Both the position numbers and the translations under genes were made by a program. The notes under the pieces are model-generated. The model made no database searches. It was not told the DNA's origin and saw only the letters and a list, made by a program, of their open reading frames with translations. Below are positions 9,349 to 18,385 of a stretch of 64,000 nucleotides of DNA, in pieces. Source of the stretch: CAWGGS01 sp046704745 (lineage in GTDB: Bacteria > Desulfobacterota > Desulfobulbia > Desulfobulbales > Desulfocapsaceae); assembly GCA_046704745.1 (NCBI GenBank), contig JBJKRL010000058.1, forward strand, positions 1 to 64,000, given 5' to 3'. The stretch's first letter is position 1; each line of letters begins with the position of its first letter.

Positions 9349-10626
9349 TCAGAAAGAGGCAAAACCTGTACGCAGGAGCGAATCGCGACTGATCATCCCT
9401 TTAAACCTGCCTTCTGCGTCCACCACCGGCAATCTTTTAATAACCCGGTCGAGCATGAGATGAATGGCCTCCTCCAGGGGAGCATTTTCCTTAATCGTCA
9501 TTACATCGGTTTTCATGACCTCAGAGGCCGTTTTGGCCTGTAGATGTTCCTGCAGTTCCCTGTACCGTCTTCCTCGTTCGGTGAAAGGAATTTTGCTTAT
9601 AAGGTAATCCCAGATCCCCGGATGTCTGTCGACAAAGGCTATGAGCAGATCTTTATCCGAGATCAAACCAAGGAAATGTCCCTTTTTGTCCACCACGCAG
9701 ACCCGTTCGATATCGTTGCAGTCGATAACGCGGATCACCTCATGAACAGGGGTATCCGGGAGAACTGTAAAACTGTCTCTGCGAACGATGTCGGAGACGA
9801 ATTTTAGATTTTCAACCTGGATATCCTTGTTCTGGAAGGCTCTCCAGTCGGGACATTCACGAAGGATGGTATGAAAGACATCAAGGCGTGAGAGGATGCC
9901 GGTAAGCTCTCCTTCGTCGTTAATCACCACCAGACGTTTGACATTTTTCGCCAACATCAGATGGACAGCCTCTGTGGCCGATCTGTCCTGGTTGATGACA
10001 ATCGCCGGCTGCGTCATGATTTCTCCGGCCTTTTTTAGGGCCAGGCCACCGAGAATCTCTTCGGCTTGCCGGTTCGAACCGGCTAGGAGACCAAGACGTA
10101 TCGGCATTTCAGCCTTGTAAATCAAGTCTCCCTGAGCAATGACACCCACCGGATGATTCTCTTTATCGACGACCGGCACTCCGGTAAATGTGGAGGAAAG
10201 CAGCAACCGAGCCACCTCGCTCACCGGGGTTGCGACCTCCACCTTTTCAGGTGATTCGGTCATGATCTCACGGACCAGCGTATGTTTTGACATCAAAACC
10301 CCGCTGGTCTTATGAAAAATAACGTCCTGGTCTCTGACGGCGACAATGCCGTCGGTGACCATCTCCTGGATTTTCAAAAGCACGTGATCGAGTTCACGGG
10401 CAGGCAGTATGACGGCAATCCGCACCGGCATGTTATACGAAAGGACCTCAACCCTGCCGGTGGCAACCTCTCCGCTCTCGTAAGACCCTTCAATCCCTCT
10501 GGTGACAATGGTACGCGCCGCAATCTTCAAACCGTTTACATAGTCGACAATGGCGCTGTAAATCGACTGTCCTTGCCATTTCACATCTTCACTGGTGAAT
10601 ATTTCAATGATTTTATACTTCAGCAT
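9349..10626 (-). CDS. DUF190 (PII-like) protein fused to four CBS domains
   Basis: 425 aa. Residues 1-105 match the DUF190 family (KIIEIFTSEDVKWQG, GSYESGEVATGRVEVLS, MPVRIAVILP), a PII-like fold often encoded beside crcB. Four CBS domains follow (about 115-175, 200-255, 285-345, 365-425), each with the MT/DR...PVVD pattern, which usually sense adenosine nucleotides. A strong SD (GGGGGGAGAAAG) precedes the ATG. It is the last gene of the fluoride-riboswitch transcript, separated from crcB by a MITE-like repeat. Role inferred: energy- or nucleotide-sensing partner in fluoride resistance; function of DUF190 itself is not established. Confidence 0.88.
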   Translation of the reverse strand: MLKYKIIEIFTSEDVKWQGQSIYSAIVDYVNGLKIAARTIVTRGIEGSYESGEVATGRVEVLSYNMPVRIAVILPARELDHVLLKIQEMVTDGIVAVRDQDVIFHKTSGVLMSKHTLVREIMTESPEKVEVATPVSEVARLLLSSTFTGVPVVDKENHPVGVIAQGDLIYKAEMPIRLGLLAGSNRQAEEILGGLALKKAGEIMTQPAIVINQDRSATEAVHLMLAKNVKRLVVINDEGELTGILSRLDVFHTILRECPDWRAFQNKDIQVENLKFVSDIVRRDSFTVLPDTPVHEVIRVIDCNDIERVCVVDKKGHFLGLISDKDLLIAFVDRHPGIWDYLISKIPFTERGRRYRELQEHLQAKTASEVMKTDVMTIKENAPLEEAIHLMLDRVIKRLPVVDAEGRFKGMISRDSLLRTGFASF

Positions 10627-10643
10627 TACGCTTTCTCCCCCCG

Positions 10644-10757
10644 CCTGAATTTCTCATGGATACTGTGTGATTTAACACCACAGGTGTTCCTTCGAATTTT
10701 CTTGTCCCTTCTGTAGCAGAGATACATTATCAAAGTGTTCATGAGCAATCCGGGTTA
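10644..10757. repeat. 114-bp MITE-like element with inverted ends
   Basis: Left end CCTGAATTTCTCATG (10644-10658) is the inverted counterpart of the right end CATGAGCAATCCGGGTTA (10740-10757). The interior CACAGGTGTTCCTTCGAA matches the interior of the 241-bp element at 56843-57083. The TAA at the right tip, read on the minus strand, is the stop codon of crcB. Confidence 0.65.
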
Positions 10758-11126
10758 CATGAGACGGCCAATCCATATCCCCAGAAAAACCAGCGCGGCA
10801 CCGAAGATATTGTTAAAACAGAAATTGGCCACCGCCATTATGGCGTCTGCGGACCTGGCGGTATTGACCGTTTCCAGAGCGTAGGTTGAAAAAGTAGTAA
10901 GCGCCCCCAGATAACCGGTCATAAAAAAGAGCCGGACCGAATGACTGACAAGGTTTGTTCGATCACCCAACGAATAGACAAATCCAATAAGAAAACAACC
11001 CGCCAGATTGACAATGAGTGTTCCCCACGGGAACCTGGTGCCGAACAGACCGACGGCAAGCAACGAAACACCCCAACGGGAAAGGGCGCCAAGCCCTCCT
11101 CCCGCCAGTACCAATAAGATCTTCAT
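10755..11126 (-). CDS. crcB: Fluoride-specific ion channel CrcB/Fluc
   Basis: 123 aa, the standard length of a Fluc monomer with four membrane helices that dimerises in antiparallel fashion and lets fluoride leave the cell down the membrane potential. Conserved motifs are present: GGGLGALSRWGVS at the N-terminus, GTLIVNLAGCFLIG in TM2 and GYLGALTTFSTYALE around the TM3 break with the pore Phe and the Na+-binding Thr/Ser region. It lies downstream of six Ehr genes, all in the transcript that begins with a fluoride riboswitch at 19611-19664, and 128 nt upstream of the DUF190-CBS gene. The stop codon is donated by a MITE-like repeat. Confidence 0.96.
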   Translation of the reverse strand: MKILLVLAGGGLGALSRWGVSLLAVGLFGTRFPWGTLIVNLAGCFLIGFVYSLGDRTNLVSHSVRLFFMTGYLGALTTFSTYALETVNTARSADAIMAVANFCFNNIFGAALVFLGIWIGRLM

Positions 11127-11167
11127 TTTCTATCCAACAAACATGGCAGAACCAGACCGGCCAGCCA

Positions 11168-11205
11168 TTTATGCCCCTTGAGGGTATTCATGCCCCTTGA
11201 GGGTG
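11168..11205 (-). repeat. Two tandem copies of a 19-bp repeat
   Basis: Read on the minus strand the units are TACCCTCAAGGGGCATAAA and CACCCTCAAGGGGCATGAA. The same unit (TACCCACAAGGGGCATAAA) occurs three times in tandem at 60554-60610. The rest of 11127-11418, between the HyfB-like gene and crcB, holds no convincing gene, no second fluoride aptamer and no clear terminator. Confidence 0.7.
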
Positions 11206-11418
11206 CAACAAAACACCAAAGCATATCCTACGACCACAACACCCGAATAGTATCCCGGACGCCATGGGATCACATCACAAGAAGAAAACCTGCCACAACC
11301 AAAAGATGCAGAACAAATATGCTACTCCAACCACCAGCAATAATGGACCACCGCCGGCATATTTTTCCAGAGCCGACAGAGGTTTTCGGCCGTCTAAGAT
11401 ACGCTATTGAAGACCATA

Positions 11419-13560
11419 TTACAACAGCCGATTTGCCAAGAGAAAAAGCAAGATGGTCAGTAGCACATAGGTGGCATAAGAGTTGATCTTCCCCACATGG
11501 ATGCGCCCCACCTTTTGTGCAGACCACTGAAGCAGCTTAATCGTCGGTTGATAGATGATTCGATCCACCAGATGGATCTCGTGGCGCTCACCGCTGATGG
11601 CTGTACGAAAATGAGCCTCAACGGTCTCTTTGGTATCCTCAACCGTCGTCGGGCGAAACACTGCATCAAAGATCACCCGGACCGGATTGGAAAAGCCGGT
11701 GGCCGTATAGGTCATATTGGAAGCAAACTGCCGGATCCCTCCATCCCATGCCGGCCTCTGGATTGTCTTGCGTTTCCCGAAAAGACGGCAGACCACCATC
11801 GTTCCTCCCAGCAACAGAACAAGGACAAAAAGACCATAGGCGGTCGACATGGCAAAAATGACCGGATTTTTTTCTCCTCCCTGATGCAGAACCACGAGCC
11901 CCCTGCCCGGCAGCACGGAAGATCCCACCTGGGCTCCCAGGTTATGAAAATCGGAGACAAAGGCCTTGCTGAATCTGGAATTGCCTTCCCCGATGGTGAA
12001 AAACGGTGGAACCAGCGCATCCGCAGCATTGACATGCGTAAGCGGATTCACTGTCGTATTGAGAACAGGAATCACATAGGTAGGCAGGATCCCCATCAGC
12101 AGGCAGAAAAAGGCTAATGAGCCCATGGAAATCTTCATGGCGGAGCCTACCTCCACGGCCTTTTCGGCAGCCCTGGAGCGCGCCCGGCCGAGAAAATTCA
12201 TGGCAAAGGCCTTAACAAAACAGGTCACCGCAAGACCTGCGGTCAGCGCCAATGCTCCTCCTGTAAGGGCAAAGACGACCTTGACACCGGTCGACGACAA
12301 CACCACGCTCTGCAAAACGACCTGCAAGGTCAACCATTCACTGACAAAGCCGTTGAAAGGCGGCAATGCGGCAATGGAGAGCGAACCTATCAGAAAGAAG
12401 AAAGCCGTCCATGGCATGGTCCTGATCAGTCCACCCAAAAGATTCATATCCCGGCTGCCCGTCTGACTGTCCACGGCCCCGGCTCCGAGAAAGAGCAGGG
12501 ACTTGTAAAGTGAATGGTTGACCATATGGTACAGGGCCACGATCAAGGCGATGCCGGCAAGTTCCATATGCCCGTACACCTTGAAGAGCAGGGCAGCCCC
12601 CAGACTCACCGTTACAATGCCCATGTTTTCGATGGAGCTGTGGGCCAGCATCTTCTTCAGGTCGTTTTCGGTGGTGGCATACAGGATACCGACCAGGGCC
12701 GAAATGGCACCGACGGCGAGAACGATACTCCCCTGACCGCTTGAAACCACCGGTGAAAGATCGATATTTGTTCGCAGGATGCCGTAGATGCCTAGATTTA
12801 AGATCACTCCCGACAAAATCGCCGACACATTTCCCGGTGCCACAGGATGGGCGCGGGGAAGCCAGGAACTGAGCGGTACAAGCCCTGCCTTAACCCCAAA
12901 CCCCAGGAAGGACAGCAGAAACACGGCCCATCCGAGGGAACCGGCCAGATTTCCCGAAGCCGCTCGAATGGAGGCAAAATCCAGATTCCCGGCATGAACC
13001 CCCAGGAGCAAAAAGCCGACAGCCACCGCCAAGGTTCCCAGCTCACCCATGGCCAGCATCAGAAAACCGGCAAAGACATTTTCTTCATGCTCGTGTTCAT
13101 AACTCACCAGGAGATAACTCAAGATCGACATGCTCTCCCAGCCGATCAGAAACAGCACCACATCTCCAGCCAGCAGGATGAGGGCGATTGCGGCAAAGAG
13201 CATGTGAAAGATCAGAAAAAAGGACTTCAGGCTATAGCGGCCCCGATACTTTTGCATATAGGCTGCCGAATAGATGGATACCGGCAGATAAACAAACCCG
13301 GTGATCAAGAGGAAGACCGCCGAAATCCGATCGGCATCCAGGCGTAATTGACCAAGGTACGGCAACCGCCAGAGCCCGACATGAAAACCTCTGCCCGCGG
13401 CCAGCAGAGAACCCGCTGCGACAATCAAGGAAAGGGAAGCCAGGGAGGCAATCCCGATCGAGACATGAACCCCCCTACGGCTTTCTGCCGTGACGGACAC
13501 TATCATACCCAGGCCGCAGAGGATAAAAAACAAGGTAAAAAATGCGGTAATTCCAGTCAT
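11419..13560 (-). CDS. Ehr complex antiporter-like subunit, HyfB/HycC/NuoL-like
   Basis: 713 aa, about 15 membrane helices by eye, proton-conducting MrpA/NuoL-superfamily subunit as in hydrogenase-4 HyfB or HycC. Seen: the GWESMSILSYLLVSYEHE motif with the key Glu in TM5, GFGVKAGLVPLSSWLPRAHPVAPGNVSAILSGVILN (key Lys, WLP-AH, P--VSA-LSG), and a Lys-rich TM8 region KKMLAHSSIENMG. SD AAGGAGGG precedes the ATG, which overlaps the NuoB-like gene by 4 nt. It should couple electron transfer in the peripheral arm to ion translocation. Distal gene of the Ehr block before crcB. Confidence 0.93.
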   Translation of the reverse strand: MTGITAFFTLFFILCGLGMIVSVTAESRRGVHVSIGIASLASLSLIVAAGSLLAAGRGFHVGLWRLPYLGQLRLDADRISAVFLLITGFVYLPVSIYSAAYMQKYRGRYSLKSFFLIFHMLFAAIALILLAGDVVLFLIGWESMSILSYLLVSYEHEHEENVFAGFLMLAMGELGTLAVAVGFLLLGVHAGNLDFASIRAASGNLAGSLGWAVFLLSFLGFGVKAGLVPLSSWLPRAHPVAPGNVSAILSGVILNLGIYGILRTNIDLSPVVSSGQGSIVLAVGAISALVGILYATTENDLKKMLAHSSIENMGIVTVSLGAALLFKVYGHMELAGIALIVALYHMVNHSLYKSLLFLGAGAVDSQTGSRDMNLLGGLIRTMPWTAFFFLIGSLSIAALPPFNGFVSEWLTLQVVLQSVVLSSTGVKVVFALTGGALALTAGLAVTCFVKAFAMNFLGRARSRAAEKAVEVGSAMKISMGSLAFFCLLMGILPTYVIPVLNTTVNPLTHVNAADALVPPFFTIGEGNSRFSKAFVSDFHNLGAQVGSSVLPGRGLVVLHQGGEKNPVIFAMSTAYGLFVLVLLLGGTMVVCRLFGKRKTIQRPAWDGGIRQFASNMTYTATGFSNPVRVIFDAVFRPTTVEDTKETVEAHFRTAISGERHEIHLVDRIIYQPTIKLLQWSAQKVGRIHVGKINSYATYVLLTILLFLLANRLL

Positions 13561-14300
13561 GGCACCCTCCTTTCGGCATGGGACGCACCTGCCGCACCGA
13601 TAACCGCAGAAGATTTACGCCCAAGTGCCACCAGCAGACCATGAATGATGGCCAGAGGCGGCGGCGGGCAGCCGGGAATCTCCACATCCACCGGGATTAC
13701 ATCGGACACCCCTGCACAGCAAGTGAAGCTCGGACCGAAAACGCCTCCGGTCAGCGCACAGGTACCGGCCGCCACCACCATTTTGGGAGACGGCATGGCC
13801 TCATATGTCTTTTTAAGCTGCGAAACCATGTTGTCGGAGACCGGTCCGGTCACCAACAGGACATCCGCCTGCCGGGGCGTCGGGGTGATAAAGAGGCCCA
13901 GCCGATGGATGTTGTAATGGGGCTTGCCGGTCTGCTTCACCTCACTGAGACAGGCACCGCAGGCCCCGGCGTCGACTATCCGGATATGGGTTGAACGGGA
14001 AAAAGCCGCCCCCAGCCTGCGCCCGCCGTCGGTTGCGGACTCCGCAATTTTTGCCCACTCATAACCCGGTTGCCAGACGATGCCGTTATGATCGGAACGG
14101 ACGCAGCGAAAACAGTGCACACAGGAGCGGATATCCTTTTCCCCATCAGCAGACCCAATATGAGCGGGACAGAACCCTGTGGGCAACACCGAGCTGAAAT
14201 CGGGAAGTCCGGGGGAAACCCCGTCGGCATTCTCGGCCACCCCGGGATAACGGGTCGTCTTTTTACCTGTCTTCAACCCTCTCAACAGCCACTTGCTCAT
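13557..14300 (-). CDS. Ehr complex small subunit, NuoB/HycG-like with ferredoxin-like N-terminus
   Basis: About 247 aa from the ATG at 14300, chosen because GAGGAGAAAG stands in front of it; the longer reading to 14360 lacks one. Residues about 30-80 hold a Cys cluster (CPAHIG...SCVHCFRC) resembling part of a ferredoxin domain. The C-terminal NuoB-like domain keeps the proximal [4Fe-4S] ligands: GACGACLSE, GTCALTGGVFG and IPGCPPPP. It should pass electrons to the NuoCD-like partner. A 300-nt gap containing a structured repeat separates it from the large-subunit gene, which is unusual for partner subunits. Confidence 0.92.
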   Translation of the reverse strand: MSKWLLRGLKTGKKTTRYPGVAENADGVSPGLPDFSSVLPTGFCPAHIGSADGEKDIRSCVHCFRCVRSDHNGIVWQPGYEWAKIAESATDGGRRLGAAFSRSTHIRIVDAGACGACLSEVKQTGKPHYNIHRLGLFITPTPRQADVLLVTGPVSDNMVSQLKKTYEAMPSPKMVVAAGTCALTGGVFGPSFTCCAGVSDVIPVDVEIPGCPPPPLAIIHGLLVALGRKSSAVIGAAGASHAERRVP

Positions 14301-14400
14301 TACTTTCTCCTCGTAAAAGACTTGCTTTTCTATTCGGAAATTATGGTTGTTCCGGATCAAACAGATCTTTAGTAGAAAACCGAAAATATCAATCCGGCAA

Positions 14401-14553
14401 AGGTTATCGCTTCCAGTCGCTGCTCTGCGGCCTTATCGCCGATACTCCACGGCTGACAGACAGGCCGTCCATGGCCCGCAGGGTTGCGGACCTGATGTGG
14501 TTTCCCGACGGACCTCCGCGAGGCTCCCTCCAGCGATAACCTCCGCCTCCCTG
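14401..14553 (+). repeat. About 150-bp structured dispersed repeat inside the Ehr operon
   Basis: AGGTTATCGCT (14401-14411) and its inverse AGCGATAACCT (14532-14542) bound a GC-rich block. The block is clearly similar to the reverse complement of 49725-49868 (shared stretches TCGCTGCTCT-CGGCCT-ATCGCCG, CCTGATG-GGT--CCCG-CGG-CCTCCGC). The 14301-14601 gap otherwise holds only the SD for the small subunit. Confidence 0.65.
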
Positions 14554-14601
14554 GCTAATCGAGATCGTACGAAGATGCAGTGCCCGTTGGTGCTTACATT
14601 T

Positions 14602-16113
14602 TTACCTGTCGCATTCGGCATTGGACAGCCCAAATGTTGCCATGATGATCGGAAAATCCTGAAAGGCAAAATCCTCCGCCGCCAGATGGAACCCATGCCA
14701 GTTGGTAAAAGACGGCGGAGTCAACCGGCAGCGGAGCACGCGTCCGTCATCCCCCATCCGCAGCCAGCAGAAGGCGGCACCACGAGGTGCCTCCACCCAA
14801 CCAAGGGCCGCACCGTTCTTCCTGGAAAACGAGGGAAGACGGACATCACCCGCCGGCAGGGACCGGGCGACCCAGCGCATGATCTCGGCCGACTGAACAG
14901 TCTCGGCAAAAAAGACACGCAGGCGGGCATAGCCGTCACCTTCTGTTTCGCATGGCACCAGGAAAGGTATCGTAGCGTCTTTATAGTAGGCATAGGGAAG
15001 AGCAACACGGAGATCCCGCGCCACACCCGAAGCCCGGGCAATCGGCCCCACCAATCCATACCCCACAGCGTTTTCTTTGGAAACGGCCCCCACTTCCTCG
15101 ATCCGATCCAGGAAACTGCTGGTAAAACGCAGCATCTCCTGCAAGGACATGAGTTGTTTGACGATACCGTCAACCTCATCGCTGATCAGGCGGCAAGTGT
15201 CGTTGTCGACATCCCGGGAAAGACCGCCGCAGACGTTCATCCCAAAGAGATACCGGTGACCGGTAAAGCGGCAGGTCAGGCGTAGAAGCTCCTCCTCGAG
15301 AATAGCCATCTGAGAGGTTGCCACCACCAGCGCCGTCGAACCGCAGATCTCTGTGAGGACGCCCACATGATGGCGAAAGCGCTCGAGCTCGGCCAGGAAG
15401 ACCCGTAGCACCCGTGCCCGGGGTGGAATATCCACCTCACAGATCGTTTCCACGGCTTGACAGTAGGCAAGCGAATGGGCAAAGGCGGAAGTGCCGGAGA
15501 AGCGTTCGGTCAGAAGAAGGGCATCCTCTATCGTCCTTCCCTGGGCTGCCTTTTCAACGCCCCGAAATTTATAAAAGAAACGGGGGATAACCCGGATTAC
15601 GTCTTCGCCCACCGATTCCAAGAGGAAGTGGGCCGACTCGGCATAGTCCGAGTATACCGGTCCGATGGGCATCATAAAGGCGCCATGCGCCTTGACGATC
15701 TTCTGCGGCTGCCAGGGACTCAGCTCCAGCCGGAATACAGTTGGATCGAAAAAATCGGAGCGCATGGGGTTTGCACCTTCGGCCCACTGCTCATGCAGCA
15801 CAAAATCCCCCAGACGAGGATGGCCTTCAAAGGCAAGACCGAAGAGATCTTCGGCCTCACGTTCGTGCCAGTCGGCGGAGTGCACGGAATTGCTGATACT
15901 GGGTATCTTCGGCTGCCCTCCCCTTGCCTTCACCACAAGGCGCACAGGAAAGTCTTCCCGGTCTCCGTAAAAGATGTACCCCAGTTTCCAATCGGAGTCC
16001 TTCTCCTCAACCACCAGAGTGGCGAAGGTGTATCCACGATCATACATCAGGTCCCGGCAGGTTTGGTCCAGATCTTCAGGTCTGCAATCTCTTTTTGTCA
16101 GAGTATGTTCCAC
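14602..16113 (-). CDS. Ehr complex large subunit: fused NuoC-NuoD (HycE-like), NiFe ligands lost
   Basis: About 503 aa from the GTG at 16113 behind GGAGGT; a GTG at 16122 is the alternative. N-terminal NuoC domain contains ADWHEREAEDLFGLAFEGHP, then a HycE/NuoD-like large-subunit domain. Family members that bind NiFe have CGxC near ERxCGxCxxxH and DPCxxCTxR near the end. Here the first reads ERFSGTSAFAHSLAY (Ser replaces both Cys) and the second FGLSNAECDR (Ser and Glu at the two Cys positions). The protein therefore cannot hold a NiFe centre, as in energy-converting hydrogenase-related (Ehr) complexes and complex I. It likely uses another electron acceptor, not known. Confidence 0.93.
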   Translation of the reverse strand: MEHTLTKRDCRPEDLDQTCRDLMYDRGYTFATLVVEEKDSDWKLGYIFYGDREDFPVRLVVKARGGQPKIPSISNSVHSADWHEREAEDLFGLAFEGHPRLGDFVLHEQWAEGANPMRSDFFDPTVFRLELSPWQPQKIVKAHGAFMMPIGPVYSDYAESAHFLLESVGEDVIRVIPRFFYKFRGVEKAAQGRTIEDALLLTERFSGTSAFAHSLAYCQAVETICEVDIPPRARVLRVFLAELERFRHHVGVLTEICGSTALVVATSQMAILEEELLRLTCRFTGHRYLFGMNVCGGLSRDVDNDTCRLISDEVDGIVKQLMSLQEMLRFTSSFLDRIEEVGAVSKENAVGYGLVGPIARASGVARDLRVALPYAYYKDATIPFLVPCETEGDGYARLRVFFAETVQSAEIMRWVARSLPAGDVRLPSFSRKNGAALGWVEAPRGAAFCWLRMGDDGRVLRCRLTPPSFTNWHGFHLAAEDFAFQDFPIIMATFGLSNAECDR

Positions 16114-16118
16114 GATCG

Positions 16119-17564
16119 TCACCTCCCGAGAAGTGCACCGGCAAGGTGCAGCAGAGTATCAAAGGTCTTGGGCATGGCAATCCACAACAGGGCCACGGGT
16201 GCTGCCGTCAAAATCAAGGGAGCAACCAGACTTCCCGACAGAGCCGGGGCCCGAACCTTCTCAAGTGGTCTGCCAAAGACCATCCGGGAGTGGTGATACA
16301 TAATGGCGCAAAAGGAGATGCCGACAAAGAGCACCAAAAGCCCCACTGCCAGATATTGACCGTTTGTAAGCCCGGCCTTGATCACCGAGAACTCACTCAA
16401 AAAGACGGCAAAAGGCGGGGCTCCGGAAACGGCCAGGGCCCCGAGCAAGAGGGAAATACCGGCAAGCGGATAGCTGCGGATCAGCCCTCGAATAGCTGAA
16501 ATCTTCGGATTTTTAATCACCAGCAACACGGCTCCCACGGCAAAGAAGCAGAAAGATTTGGTGATTATATGGGTTGCAATCTGATAGGCAGCGCTATAGC
16601 CGGCAACGCTGCCGCCGAGACCGGCCGCCACCAGAATGATGCCATGGTGTTCGATGGTGGAGAAGGCAAAGAGCCGTTTCAGCTCCTTGGTCTGGATCAA
16701 CAGCAGAGCAGCGACCCCTGCCGACAGCAGGCCGAAAAACACAAGCCAGGTCCCGGTCTCCGCCCCTACCGGTCCGACAAAACCCGGCCACAGACGAAAG
16801 ATTACGTAGGGGATGGTGGCCGTCTCGACAAAGGAGAGAAAGATGCAGATCGGCACAGGAGCCTGGCTATAGGCATCGGGCAGCCAGGAATGCAACGGCG
16901 CCATGCCGGCCTTGCTGCCGAAACCGATCAGGATCAGGACAAAGCCGGCCTTGAGAATGGCGGGCGGGATGTTTGGCATGGCTTTCGCCAATCCCTCCCA
17001 GGTAAACGTCTCGCCCCCTGCCAGGTGCATACCCCAGTAGAGCAGCAGGATGCCGAACAGCGCCAGAATCGCTCCCATGGTGGTCAGTATGGCGTATTTC
17101 CAGGCCGCCTCAAATGCCTCCGGGGTCCTCTCAAAACTCACCAAGAATACCGAGGTGAGCGTAGTGAACTCGAGGGCAATCCAGACAAGAGAGATCTGAT
17201 CCAAAAGCGGTACTGCCAGCATGGCCAGAAGAAAGAGATTGTAGAGGCTGTAATAACGGCGGAGTCGGAGCAGGCCGTCTTCGCCTTCCGGCTTCATGTG
17301 CCCCCAGGAAAAAATGGAAGTGCCGACGCCGATATAGGAAACCAGAAGCATGATCAAGGCCCCGAAACCGTCGCAGGCAAACCAGTTGGGAATGACCACA
17401 ACTTTTGTGCCGCCGGAGACGACGAGCGCCGTATGGGTGGCCAGAAGCAGCACGATGATCCCGCTTCCCACTGTGATCCCGGCTGCAAACGTGATTTTTT
17501 TGGTTGGAATCAGGCACAGCCCGGCCGCTGCCGCCAAAACACAGAGCATGACGATAAGTTCCAT
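16119..17564 (-). CDS. Ehr complex antiporter-like subunit, HyfF/NuoN-like
   Basis: About 481 aa from the ATG at 17564 (SD AAGGAGG; a TTG six bases upstream is also in frame). Roughly 14 membrane helices of the MrpD/NuoN type: WIALEFTTLTSVFLVSFERTPEAFEAAWKY with the TM5 Glu, GFGSKAGMAPLHSWLPDAYSQAP with the Lys and HSWLPDA signature, and TKELKRLFAFSTIEHHGII. It is closest in layout to HyfF of hydrogenase 4. Overlaps or abuts its neighbours on both sides, so it is part of one translational unit with the HyfE- and NuoCD-like genes. Confidence 0.93.
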   Translation of the reverse strand: MELIVMLCVLAAAAGLCLIPTKKITFAAGITVGSGIIVLLLATHTALVVSGGTKVVVIPNWFACDGFGALIMLLVSYIGVGTSIFSWGHMKPEGEDGLLRLRRYYSLYNLFLLAMLAVPLLDQISLVWIALEFTTLTSVFLVSFERTPEAFEAAWKYAILTTMGAILALFGILLLYWGMHLAGGETFTWEGLAKAMPNIPPAILKAGFVLILIGFGSKAGMAPLHSWLPDAYSQAPVPICIFLSFVETATIPYVIFRLWPGFVGPVGAETGTWLVFFGLLSAGVAALLLIQTKELKRLFAFSTIEHHGIILVAAGLGGSVAGYSAAYQIATHIITKSFCFFAVGAVLLVIKNPKISAIRGLIRSYPLAGISLLLGALAVSGAPPFAVFLSEFSVIKAGLTNGQYLAVGLLVLFVGISFCAIMYHHSRMVFGRPLEKVRAPALSGSLVAPLILTAAPVALLWIAMPKTFDTLLHLAGALLGR

Positions 17565-17566
17565 GA

Positions 17567-18247
17567 TCAATCCTCCTTTAATACGGTGAGGTTGCCGACC
17601 ATGGTGTTTCCCACATGTTCATGGATCCTTCTGGTCAAGAGGGCAAAGACCAGGGTCACGACCAAGGCGTCAAAGGCAGCGGCCAGCTCTGAGATCAGCG
17701 ACAGGGTCGGAGCAATGGCAATTCCTGCAAACAGGGCCCCGTTCTCCATGGCCAGGATGCCGATGACCTGGGGAATGGCCTCTCTGCGGGCGCTGATGAC
17801 AAAGACCCCGATAAACAGGCCGGCCAGTCCGATGGGCAGATTTTCCCAAGCGTGAGACGGGACGGTTGAAAAAAGCGGATGAATAAGGAAATAGGCAAAA
17901 ACAGCCAATGTCAGGGCCATGAGAAGCGAGGTCGGGATATTGAAGACCTGGGAGACCTCACGCCTGGCATAGACATCATGGCTGATCGTTTTTCTTAAAA
18001 GCCAGGGAATCAAGAGGACCTTGCCGGCCATGGTTATCACCGCCACGGCAAACAGGTGCCAAGAGGAAGAGAGAACAGCTAGAAGAAGGGCTGAGGCCAC
18101 CAGAAAAACCGATTGGCCGATAAAGATCTTCAGACAGGCCAGAATCTGTCTGGTGGCGACCAAGCCGAAACATGAAAGCAGAAACAGACCGCCGGTTAAG
18201 GCGTTCAACTGGTTCATTGTCGTAATTGTTGTGTTACCGGTGATCAT
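17567..18247 (-). CDS. Ehr complex membrane subunit, HyfE-like (NuoK-related)
   Basis: 226 aa with about six to seven hydrophobic helices, the size and gene position of hydrogenase-4 component E, whose N-terminal part is NuoK-like. Start at 18247 is supported by AAAGGATG. Ends within the SD/start of the HyfF-like gene. About 140 nt, including a solo TAACCCGG-type repeat end at 18356-18370, separate it from the NuoH-like gene upstream. Confidence 0.88.
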   Translation of the reverse strand: MITGNTTITTMNQLNALTGGLFLLSCFGLVATRQILACLKIFIGQSVFLVASALLLAVLSSSWHLFAVAVITMAGKVLLIPWLLRKTISHDVYARREVSQVFNIPTSLLMALTLAVFAYFLIHPLFSTVPSHAWENLPIGLAGLFIGVFVISARREAIPQVIGILAMENGALFAGIAIAPTLSLISELAAAFDALVVTLVFALLTRRIHEHVGNTMVGNLTVLKED

Positions 18248-18355
18248 AGTTCATCCTTTGATGGCGTCGTAATAACCCTGTGTCTGTTCCGTTCGTTTTT
18301 ACTTAGCCATCCTCAACTCAACAGTTTTTATGAGAATCCTTTAATCATTCTGGTA

Positions 18356-18370
18356 AACCCGGATTTCTCA
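18356..18370 (+). repeat. Solo AACCCGGATTTCTCA repeat end
   Basis: A 15-nt match to the dispersed terminus, lying between the NuoH-like and HyfE-like genes. No opposite end seen within the gap. Confidence 0.5.
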
Positions 18371-18385
18371 ATTCATACACCTGGG

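Noticed and set aside
10060..10090. tRNA T-loop-like GGTTCGAACC
   Set aside because: Lies within the CBS coding sequence and no cloverleaf can be folded around it.
11127..11418. Second fluoride riboswitch directly before crcB
   Set aside because: No GGxGAUGG or UGACUCCUAC elements on the minus strand in this gap.
11270..11527. Small hydrophobic minus-strand ORF downstream of the HyfB-like gene
   Set aside because: Begins inside the HyfB-like gene in another frame, has no SD near a usable start; hydrophobic tail probably chance.
14347..15285. 312-aa plus-strand open frame
   Set aside because: Antisense to the NuoCD-like gene, with no recognisable domain.
16569..17855. 428-aa plus-strand open frame
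   Set aside because: Antisense to the HyfF/HyfE-like genes, composition-driven, no family features.
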